Below, piece after piece: positions 1-5,158 of a stretch of DNA of 6,493 nt. The translations under genes and the position numbers were made by a program. Location: assembly GCA_016209805.1 (NCBI GenBank), contig JACQVJ010000342.1, positions 1 to 6,493 on the forward strand, given 5' to 3'. The DNA comes from Ignavibacteriota bacterium (GTDB lineage: Bacteria; Bacteroidota; Ignavibacteria; UBA10030; UBA6906). Within the stretch, counting starts at the first letter, position 1. The number at the start of each line of letters is the position of its first letter. The notes below the pieces were generated by a model that searched no databases, had not been told where the DNA came from, and was given only the letters and a program-made list of their open reading frames with translations.

Positions 1-255
1 GGAACCGGGCAACTGGGAATCGGTCGAGGCGCCTCAACGCCCCAAGACGAAGGAGATGCCGTTGCGCCGGGAGATTATCGGCTTCTCGGAGTTGGCGCCA
101 TTGGAACAAAAACTGTCGTGATCATCTGCCTCATCGGTTTCATCTATGGCCGGATCGATATGTTCATCGATATTGCTCTTGCATATGCGATCCTTAATTT
201 TATCAGCGTGATTGCGATTGCCAAGTACTTCAAAAGTGGGAGAGGTGCCGAATGA
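1..255 (+). CDS. mrpF: Na+/H+ antiporter subunit MrpF (3' portion)
   Basis: Small membrane subunit of the Mrp antiporter (PF04066, MrpF/PhaF). The gene enters at the left edge in frame 1, and 84 residues are visible before TGA at 253-255. Visible residues 27-38 (RLLGVGAIGTKT) followed by a hydrophobic helix (about 39-49), then YGRIDMFIDIALAYAI and a second helix ending at AKYF, match the MrpF core of helix 2, a short loop with Asp, and helix 3. MrpF is normally about 85-100 residues, so roughly one helix is missing upstream. Visible residues 1-25 are hydrophilic, with Gly, Thr, Asp and Glu, and sit where families usually have a compact Gly-Pro-Thr...Asp-Arg turn. This looks like an enlarged loop after helix 1. 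The stop overlaps the start of mrpG. The family call is firm; the N-terminus cannot be seen. Confidence 0.87.
   Translation, partial: GTGQLGIGRGASTPQDEGDAVAPGDYRLLGVGAIGTKTVVIICLIGFIYGRIDMFIDIALAYAILNFISVIAIAKYFKSGRGAE
238..245 (+). promoter_or_regulatory. Ribosome binding site for mrpG
   Basis: GGGAGAGG inside the end of mrpF lies six bases before the ATG at 252 and nine before the in-frame ATG at 255. The spacing suits either start, so the site does not fully decide between the tandem ATGs. The overlap with the mrpF stop favours 252. Confidence 0.6.
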
Positions 256-596
256 TGGGGCTCTGGGATCTCATAGCGGTGCTCATGATTGGTGCAGGGG
301 CATTCTTCATGCTCGTTGCGAGCATCGGCATCATCCGGTTGCCGGATTTCTACACGCGCGTCCACGCAATGGGGAAGGGCGATACGCTGGGAATCATGCT
401 CATCCTTCTTGGTCTCTGCGTGTATGAAGGGTTCTCGCTAAGCAGTGCCAAGCTCTTGATCGCCCTCTTCTTTGTTGGTCTGACGAATCCTGTGGCGACC
501 CATGCGCTTGTTGGGGCAGCATTGCGGTTCGGTCTGAAACCAATGGTGAAGAGAGAATTCCGAAAGGAAGATGCAAATGATACACTGGGGTCTTGA
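252..596 (+). CDS. mrpG: Na+/H+ antiporter subunit MrpG
   Basis: Small membrane subunit of the Mrp antiporter (PF03334, PhaG/MnhG/YufB), 114 residues, the usual length. Three hydrophobic helices are visible at about residues 6-27, 45-60 and 66-88. The family signature is intact: RLPDFYTRVHAMGKGDTLG (29-47) after helix 1, and LTNPVATHAL (77-86) in helix 3. The C-terminal 20 residues are charged and probably cytoplasmic. The start is one of two tandem ATGs (252 or 255). 252 overlaps the mrpF TGA and has GAGG six bases upstream. The last 20 bases overlap the next gene when that is started at 577. MrpG is needed for assembly and activity of Mrp complexes and is not itself thought to be the main ion channel. 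Confidence 0.97.
   Translation: MMGLWDLIAVLMIGAGAFFMLVASIGIIRLPDFYTRVHAMGKGDTLGIMLILLGLCVYEGFSLSSAKLLIALFFVGLTNPVATHALVGAALRFGLKPMVKREFRKEDANDTLGS
563..570 (+). promoter_or_regulatory. Ribosome binding site that sets the MbhD-like start at 577
   Basis: AAAGGAAG ends at 570. It directly touches the first in-frame ATG (571), which is too close for initiation, but lies six bases before the second ATG (577), a standard spacing. The start is therefore placed at 577. Confidence 0.65.
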
Positions 597-825
597 GGTC
601 GTACTTCTTGTTCTGCTGCTCAGCACGGCGATTATCGCACTGAAGGTGAAGGACCTTCTTGCGGCGGTTGTGACGCTGGGTGTGTTCAGCTTTCTCAGTG
701 CACTCGTCTTTGTTGCTATGGGTGCAGTCGATGTGGGCTTTACGGAAGCTGTGGTCGGTGCTGGCGTCACGACCGTCCTGTTTGTCATCGCGTTGTACCA
801 CACAACCCGACGGAGTAATGATTGA
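577..825 (+). CDS. mbhD: MbhD-like subunit (DUF4040; equals part of the MrpA C-terminus)
   Basis: Membrane subunit of the MbhD/DUF4040 family (PF13244), 82 residues from ATG 577 (84 if ATG 571 is used). In canonical Mrp operons this domain is part of the long MrpA C-terminal extension; here it is a free-standing gene, as in archaeal Mbh hydrogenases and split Mrp operons. Three hydrophobic helices are seen (about residues 5-22, 27-48, 58-74). The signature LKVKDLLAAVVTLGVFS (22-38) precedes the acidic motif GAVDVGFTEAVVGAG (49-63), with D52 and E57 in a helix-breaking segment. In the related complexes these acidic residues are thought to line a proton or Na+ path near the small-subunit core. 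The stop TGA (823-825) overlaps the next start. The symbol follows the archaeal name; no hydrogenase is implied. Confidence 0.93.
   Translation: MIHWGLEVVLLVLLLSTAIIALKVKDLLAAVVTLGVFSFLSALVFVAMGAVDVGFTEAVVGAGVTTVLFVIALYHTTRRSND
812..815 (+). promoter_or_regulatory. Ribosome binding site supporting a TTG start at 822
   Basis: GGAG lies six bases before the TTG at 822. An in-frame TGA (819-821) directly precedes that TTG, so no earlier start is possible. Together these favour TTG as the true start of the MbhE-like gene. Confidence 0.65.
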
Positions 826-1115
826 AGTACGTACCCTTCTTCGTTCTGGCGGCGTTTGGAGCGCTTATTATTTACGCGTCCACAGGATTGCCAAAGAGAG
901 GAGACCCCGCTGCACCCGCACATCGGGAACAGTCGGTCGTCGGGTCGCCGGTAGCCTCAGCCTATTACATTCGAAATGCGGAGAGAGATGCAGACACGCC
1001 AAACATTGTTACTGCCATCCTCGCCGATTATCGTAGCTTTGACACAATGGGAGAGGTGATTGTTGTGCTTACAGCCGGTCTGTGTTGTTACCTTGTGTTG
1101 AGAAAAAGAAAATGA
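822..1115 (+). CDS. mbhE: MbhE-like subunit (equals the distal part of the MrpA C-terminus)
   Basis: Membrane subunit related to MbhE and to the last part of MrpA, 97 residues. It has one helix at about residues 4-20, a polar loop rich in charged residues (24-60), and a second helix at about 78-93 ending in a basic RKRK tail. The diagnostic motif NIVTAILADYRSFDTMGE (61-78) matches the conserved N-x-V-x-x-I-L-x-D-[FY]-R-x-F-D-T-x-x-E block of MrpA/MbhE. In these families the block sits on the membrane surface and contacts the neighbouring large subunit. The start is TTG at 822, since a stop lies immediately upstream in frame and GGAG is six bases away. The TTG overlaps the TGA of the MbhD-like gene, and the stop (1113-1115) overlaps the mrpB ATG. 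The two genes together stand in for the MrpA tail. The next internal ATG would delete the first helix and part of the motif, so it is not credible. Confidence 0.92.
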   Translation: MKYVPFFVLAAFGALIIYASTGLPKRGDPAAPAHREQSVVGSPVASAYYIRNAERDADTPNIVTAILADYRSFDTMGEVIVVLTAGLCCYLVLRKRK

Positions 1116-1552
1116 TTCGCCAATCTACAAGTCCGATCATCGTTCTCATCGGCCGTTTGGTGTCGCCGTTCATTCAGGTGTTCGGCCTCTATGTGATTTT
1201 CCACGGACACTATGGTCCGGGCGGTGGTTTCCAGGGTGGCGCAATACTCGCGGCCAGTCTTCTTCTCATCAGGCTCTGCCTTGACAGCGAGACTGCCCAA
1301 CTACAGTTTCGTCAAGCACTCGGCACCCCTGTGGGCATCCTCGGCTCCCTGGCGTTTGCGGGAATCGGGCTGATGACTCTTTTGCTCGGTGGAGAGTTTC
1401 TCGACTATGCGTTCTTGCCGTTCGGGGGGATGAAACCTGCCGAAATCAGAGCGATGGGTATCCTGCTCGTTGAGCTGGGGATCGGTGTTGCTGTCATGGC
1501 CACGCTGGTCGCGATCTTTGACGATCTGATTGGATTGGAGGATCATGGTTGA
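1112..1552 (+). CDS. mrpB: Na+/H+ antiporter subunit MrpB
   Basis: Membrane subunit MrpB/MnhB (PF04039), 146 residues, close to the usual length of about 140. Four hydrophobic helices are visible (about residues 8-30, 41-55, 74-93, 113-136). The family signature GHYGPGGGFQGG (32-43) lies just after helix 1, and an acidic residue (E121) lies in the last helix, within LLVELGIGVAVMATLV. The reading frame stays open upstream to a GTG at 1082, but that would overlap the MbhE-like gene by 34 bases and add an uncharacteristic Cys-containing leader. ATG 1112, in an ATGA overlap with the previous stop, gives the normal N-terminus. No good Shine-Dalgarno is visible (only A-rich GAGAAAAAGAAA), so translation probably depends on coupling to the preceding gene. 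The 3' end overlaps mrpC by eight bases. Confidence 0.96.
   Translation: MIRQSTSPIIVLIGRLVSPFIQVFGLYVIFHGHYGPGGGFQGGAILAASLLLIRLCLDSETAQLQFRQALGTPVGILGSLAFAGIGLMTLLLGGEFLDYAFLPFGGMKPAEIRAMGILLVELGIGVAVMATLVAIFDDLIGLEDHG
1537..1541 (+). promoter_or_regulatory. Ribosome binding site for mrpC
   Basis: GGAGG lies three bases before the ATG at 1545. This is tight, but it is the only plausible start. The upstream in-frame TTG at 1530 has no such site and would add MDWRI before the conserved N-terminus. Confidence 0.55.
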
Positions 1553-1913
1553 GTACATTGCGAACTACTCCGCGTACTGGTTGATCTTCCTTCTCACCAT
1601 CACCGGGTTGTACGGCATGCTCGTGAAGAAGAACCTCGTCAAGAAACTGATCGGCATGACCATCTTCCAGACCTCGGTGATTATGTTCTTTGTTGCCAGT
1701 GCAAGTAAGTGGAACGCCACAATCCCCGTGGTCGACCCAAACATTGGCTCTGCCGCGACCTCTTTGTACATCAATCCACTTCCGCACACACTCATGCTCA
1801 CAGCGATTGTCGTTGGGGTTGCGACTATCGGACTTGCATTTGCTCTCCTTATGAAGATCTACCACCAGTACCACACTCTTGACGAGCCACAGTTACTCGA
1901 GCGAATGAGATGA
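1545..1913 (+). CDS. mrpC: Na+/H+ antiporter subunit MrpC (NuoK-like)
   Basis: Membrane subunit MrpC/MnhC, homologous to NuoK of respiratory complex I (PF00420), 122 residues, near the family's usual 112-120. Three helices are visible at about residues 8-26, 34-51 and 81-104. The pattern GLYGMLVKKNLVKKLIG (21-37) between helices 1 and 2, and NPLPHTLMLTAIVVGVA (77-93) opening helix 3, are the recognisable MrpC blocks. The latter corresponds to the family motif DPLPQALVLTAIVI. In this protein Asp and Gln of that motif are replaced by Asn and His (N77, H81). A polar periplasmic loop (52-76) joins helices 2 and 3. The start is ATG 1545, chosen for its GGAGG. The stop overlaps the mrpD ATG by four bases. 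MrpC belongs to the small-subunit core that bridges to MrpD. Confidence 0.95.
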   Translation: MVEYIANYSAYWLIFLLTITGLYGMLVKKNLVKKLIGMTIFQTSVIMFFVASASKWNATIPVVDPNIGSAATSLYINPLPHTLMLTAIVVGVATIGLAFALLMKIYHQYHTLDEPQLLERMR

Positions 1914-3427
1914 TCGAACACCTTCCCATTCTCATTCCACTAACTCTCTTGATGGGAGCGTTGTTAACTCCGCTCGCAGGTGCACTGCGTCGCTCATTTG
2001 CCTATCCTGCAGCTCTTGTGAGCATTCTCGCGGCCTGCGGCCTTTCCTTCCTCGGCTTGCATCAAGTTCTCGTCCGTGGGACGATGCGATACCATCTTGG
2101 AGGGTGGGTTCCGCCGATCGGTATTGAATACGTTCTCGACCCGCTGGCGTCGTTTATGACGGTGGTGATACTTACCGTTGGCGCATTGGTGTTTGTGCAT
2201 TCGCGAGATGTGGTGCAGAATGAACTGCCGGAGAAGATGGTTCCGTTCTTTTCTGTGAGCTTGCTTCTTCTGACGGGCTTTTGCGGAATAGTGTTGACGG
2301 GAGACTTGTTCAATCTCTATGTCTTCCTCGAGATCAGTTCTCTCGCTGCTTATGCACTCATCGCAGTGGGCGAGAAGCCATCGCCCGTCGCAGCCTTCAG
2401 GTATTTACTGGTGGGCACTATCGGTGCATCGTTCTTCCTTCTCGGCTTGGGATTCCTTTACATGATCACAGGCTCCTTGAACATTGCCGATGTTGCCGAC
2501 ATTCTCCCCTCAGTAGTGAGTGAACCTCCAGTGGTGGTTGGTCTTGTGTTGATAGTAACGGGGCTGGCAATCAAGATGGCTCTGTTCCCGATGCATGGAT
2601 GGCTCCCCGATGCCTACACTTATGCTCCGTCTGCGGGTTCGGCACTGATCGCACCGATCGGAACCAAGATTGGAGCCTACGTTCTGATCCGGATCCTGTT
2701 CTATCTTTTCGATCCCAACTACTCACGCCTCCAGCTACCACTGACGTCCATCGTGATCTGGCTTTCGATTGCAGGGATCCTGTTTGGCTCCATTATGGCG
2801 ATGGCACAAAAGGAATTGAAGAGGATGCTTGCCTACAGCAGCGTCGCACAGATTGGGTACATCGGCCTTGGGATCGGACTTGCAAACCCTCTGGGACTTG
2901 TTGGTGCAGTGCTCCACACGCTGAACCATGCATTCATGAAAGGGGGACTGTTTCTTGTCGTGGGAAATCTTCGTACGCGGTTGGGTCATTCCACGATTCC
3001 GTTGTTTGACCAGACACTCCGCAAAGCGATGCCATGGACAATGGCTTCTTATTCTCTAATGGCGCTCTCGATGGTCGGGATTCCGCCCACGGCAGGATTC
3101 TTCAGCAAGTGGTATCTTGTCCTTGCAGCCATAGAAGATTCCAACTGGACTGCTGTCGGCATGATACTCCTCAGCAGTCTCCTGACCGCGGTGTATTTCT
3201 TCCGTGTGTTGGAAAGAGTGTATGTACGAAATTCATCATCGACCGGAGAATCCGGGGAAGGGATGAATCCGAGGGAGACTATGCCTTCCGACGTTGAGTC
3301 GATGGAGGTGAACGCATCCATGCTTGTACCGACGCTTGTCATTGGAGGAGGCCTGGTCGTATTAGGCCTTCTCAACACAGTGATCGTGACCGAAGTCCTC
3401 ATGCGCGTAATCCCTCCGGGCTTGTAG
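1910..3427 (+). CDS. mrpD: Na+/H+ antiporter subunit MrpD
   Basis: Large antiporter subunit MrpD (PF00361, NuoM/NuoN-like), 505 residues, the typical length, with about 14 hydrophobic segments. The family's ion-path residues are visible: E141 in helix 5 (YVFLEISSLAAYAL), K222 in helix 7 (LAIKMALFPMHGWLPDAY, with H229), K253 in helix 8 (GTKIGAYVLIRI), H336, H340 and K344 in helix 10 (HTLNHAFMKGGLFL), and K400 in helix 12 (GFFSKWYL). By homology these carry protons through half-channels on either side of the broken helices 7 and 12. The block KELKRMLAYSSVAQIGY (301-317) is also typical. A hydrophilic loop of about 30 residues (440-470), rich in Ser, Glu and Gly, lies before the last helix. ATG 1910 overlaps the mrpC TGA and no strong Shine-Dalgarno is present, suggesting coupling. 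It is the canonical D subunit of this operon. Confidence 0.96.
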   Translation: MIEHLPILIPLTLLMGALLTPLAGALRRSFAYPAALVSILAACGLSFLGLHQVLVRGTMRYHLGGWVPPIGIEYVLDPLASFMTVVILTVGALVFVHSRDVVQNELPEKMVPFFSVSLLLLTGFCGIVLTGDLFNLYVFLEISSLAAYALIAVGEKPSPVAAFRYLLVGTIGASFFLLGLGFLYMITGSLNIADVADILPSVVSEPPVVVGLVLIVTGLAIKMALFPMHGWLPDAYTYAPSAGSALIAPIGTKIGAYVLIRILFYLFDPNYSRLQLPLTSIVIWLSIAGILFGSIMAMAQKELKRMLAYSSVAQIGYIGLGIGLANPLGLVGAVLHTLNHAFMKGGLFLVVGNLRTRLGHSTIPLFDQTLRKAMPWTMASYSLMALSMVGIPPTAGFFSKWYLVLAAIEDSNWTAVGMILLSSLLTAVYFFRVLERVYVRNSSSTGESGEGMNPRETMPSDVESMEVNASMLVPTLVIGGGLVVLGLLNTVIVTEVLMRVIPPGL

Positions 3428-3449
3428 TTCAGAAATCATCCAGCGATGT

Positions 3450-4946
3450 ATGGCTGAGCTGTACACTTCATATATACCGTTCTTTGCTGTTGCAATCTCG
3501 CTTCTTGCCGTTCCCTTCATTCTTCTCAGCTCACGGAAGCGGAACCTGCGCGAGTTCTGGACGATCATTGCGTCGTTGGGAAAGTTCGGGCTTGTCCTTT
3601 CACTCTTGCCCGATGCCCTCGCACACAGAGTCGCACAGGTTGAGCTCCTCCAGATCTCTCCCGGCATCGGCTTGGCGTTGCGCGCTGATCCGCTTGGTGT
3701 GTTCTTTGCGTTGATCGCTTCCGGACTCTGGGTGTTCACTTCGTTCTACTCGATCGGTTATATGCGCGGGCTGGCTGAACACAAACAAACACGCTACTTC
3801 GCGAGTTTTGCGGTCTGTCTTTCCGCAACAATGGGCATTGCCTTTTCCGCCAACATCCTTACGTTCCTGACCTTCTATGAGATGCTCACTCTTGCGACCT
3901 ATCCACTCGTCATTCACAAAGAAACACCGGAAGCAATCAGCGCCGGGCGCAAGTATTTGCTCTACACTCTGAGCGCCGGCGTCTTGCTTATCGGTGCGAC
4001 TGCGTGGACATACAACGTTGCTGGAAGCCTTGACTTCCGCGCCGGAGGTTTACTGAATGATGTCAGCCTCCCGGCAGGAACGGCGACCGGCTTGTTCATC
4101 CTCTTTCTCTGCGGTGTTGGAGTGAAAGCGGCCATCATGCCGTTGCATAGCTGGCTGCCGACCGCAATGGCCGCGCCCACGCCTGTGAGTGCATTGCTGC
4201 ATGCCGTTGCCGTTGTCAAGGCGGGCGTGTTTGGAGTAATGAGGGTGGTGGGATTTGTGTTCGGCCCAAACGTAATGATTGCCTTCGGCCTCAACGACTT
4301 GCTGGGAATTCTCGCCGGGCTTACAATAGTCGTGGCATCGCTGCTTGCGTTACGTGAGGACAACCTCAAGCGGCGCCTCGCCTACTCGACGGTTGGTCAT
4401 CTCTCATACATTGTCCTCGGTGCAGCACTCCTTTCTCCATCCGGCTTCACCGGTGGTCTGATGCACATTGCGACGCATGCAACCATGAAGATCACATTGT
4501 TTTTCTGTGCAGGTGCGATCTATGTGAATGTCCACAAGGAAAACATCAGCGAGCTCGATGGCATCGGGAAGGCGATGCCGTGGACCATGGGAGCGTTTAC
4601 GGTCGGGGCGATCGGCCTTGCAGGCGTTCCACCAGTGAACGGATTCGTGAGCAAGTGGTTTCTCGGCGCTGGAACGCTGGAGAGCGGGAACGTTGGAGCC
4701 CTTCTCATCCTGCTCGTCAGCGGACTGCTCAATGCGGGATACTTCTTCCCGATCATCCATAAGGCGTTCTTCAAAAACTCCACGAGGTTTGAGAAGTACG
4801 GCGAAGCTTCAAAGCTGATGGTGCTTCCGCTTGTGGCCACAGCCATTCTCTCAGTGCTCTTCGGACTCTGGCCCAATTTGTTTCTTCGACTGTATGATCT
4901 TTCCACATCAATTGCGATGAGTGTTCTGGGAGGGACCGCACGATGA
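3450..4946 (+). CDS. Second large antiporter-like subunit (D', NuoL/MrpA-like at helix 8)
   Basis: PF00361-family proton/cation channel subunit, 498 residues, about 14 helices. Conserved ion-path residues are E144 (TFYEMLTLATYPLV), K226 and H233 in helix 7 (GVGVKAAIMPLHSWLP), H251 and K257 in helix 8, K307 (NLKRRLAYSTVGHLSY), H343 and K347 (ATHATMKITLFF), and K402 (GFVSKWF). The helix 7-8 segment PTPVSALLHAVAVVKAG (243-259) resembles NuoL/MrpA (P-T-P-V-S-A-L-x-H-x-x-x-x-V-K-A-G) more than MrpD (P-S-A-G-S-A-L...). It lacks the MrpA C-terminal domains, which are separate genes upstream. I infer that it fills the position of the MrpA N-terminal channel; annotation pipelines would probably call it subunit D or a HyfB/MbhH-like protein. 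It is the only gene here with a gap before it (22 bases) and has no evident Shine-Dalgarno. ATG 3450 is the only reasonable start. Function is well supported; its exact position in the complex is not. Confidence 0.92.
   Translation: MAELYTSYIPFFAVAISLLAVPFILLSSRKRNLREFWTIIASLGKFGLVLSLLPDALAHRVAQVELLQISPGIGLALRADPLGVFFALIASGLWVFTSFYSIGYMRGLAEHKQTRYFASFAVCLSATMGIAFSANILTFLTFYEMLTLATYPLVIHKETPEAISAGRKYLLYTLSAGVLLIGATAWTYNVAGSLDFRAGGLLNDVSLPAGTATGLFILFLCGVGVKAAIMPLHSWLPTAMAAPTPVSALLHAVAVVKAGVFGVMRVVGFVFGPNVMIAFGLNDLLGILAGLTIVVASLLALREDNLKRRLAYSTVGHLSYIVLGAALLSPSGFTGGLMHIATHATMKITLFFCAGAIYVNVHKENISELDGIGKAMPWTMGAFTVGAIGLAGVPPVNGFVSKWFLGAGTLESGNVGALLILLVSGLLNAGYFFPIIHKAFFKNSTRFEKYGEASKLMVLPLVATAILSVLFGLWPNLFLRLYDLSTSIAMSVLGGTAR
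4928..4934 (+). promoter_or_regulatory. Strong ribosome binding site for the 71-residue gene
   Basis: GGGAGGG, eight bases before the ATG at 4943, is one of the best Shine-Dalgarno matches in the window. It supports the small downstream reading frame as a real, actively translated gene. Confidence 0.68.
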
Positions 4947-5158
4947 AGCTGTGGCACTGGATGGCACTGGCGGTTGTGTCTTTTGCTTCGTTGGTCGCCG
5001 AGTTCACAATGGAACATCACAGCGATGAGTGGTGGAGTTCCATACCGGCATTCTACATTCTTTTCGGTTTTGTCGGTTGTGGCGTTATCATCTTCTTTTC
5101 GAAAGTTCTGGGTAAGTTCTTCTTACAGAAACGCGAAGATTACTACGATGTTCGCTGA
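4943..5158 (+). CDS. Small two-helix membrane protein of unknown function, between D' and D''
   Basis: A 71-residue protein with helices at about residues 5-19 (WHWMALAVVSFASLV) and 34-54 (IPAFYILFGFVGCGVIIFFSK). Between them lies an acidic, aromatic, His-containing loop (20-33, containing FTMEHHSDEWW). A polar tail ends in LQKREDYYDVR. The start has a strong Shine-Dalgarno and an ATGA overlap with D', and the stop overlaps D'' by 11 bases, so it is clearly a gene of the operon. I do not recognise it as a named Mrp subunit: it lacks the MrpE, MrpF and MrpC signatures. From memory, similar short proteins with a W-W-x-x-I-P-x-F-x-x-L-F-G-F-x-G-C core and a E-D-Y-Y-D tail occur beside multi-D Mrp-like operons, usually as hypothetical proteins; this recollection is unchecked. 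A plausible role is an accessory or linker subunit between two large subunits. That is inference from position only. Confidence 0.87.
   Translation: MKLWHWMALAVVSFASLVAEFTMEHHSDEWWSSIPAFYILFGFVGCGVIIFFSKVLGKFFLQKREDYYDVR

Noticed and set aside
571..576. ATG at 571 as start of the MbhD-like gene
   Set aside because: The GGAAG directly abuts it, leaving no spacer. ATG 577 has a six-base spacer and adjusts the protein by only two residues.
438..923. Minus-strand open frame of 161 codons opposite mrpG, the MbhD-like and the MbhE-like genes
   Set aside because: It crosses three genuine overlapping genes and shows no helices, motifs or ribosome binding site that would support it.
1082..1111. Upstream GTG start for mrpB
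   Set aside because: It would add ten residues with no family match and overlap the MbhE-like gene by 34 bases. ATG 1112 gives the normal MrpB N-terminus.
1094..1115. A-rich run at the MbhE-like/mrpB junction as a possible -1 frameshift site making an MbhE-MrpB fusion
   Set aside because: The mrpB frame is open upstream and is -1 relative to the MbhE-like gene, but the sequence AGA AAA AGA AAA TGA does not form a standard X-XXY-YYZ slippery heptamer. The ATGA overlap explains mrpB expression without it.
3428..3449. Internal promoter or terminator in the only intergenic gap
   Set aside because: Twenty-two bases with no hairpin followed by T's and no recognisable -10/-35 pair; too short for either.
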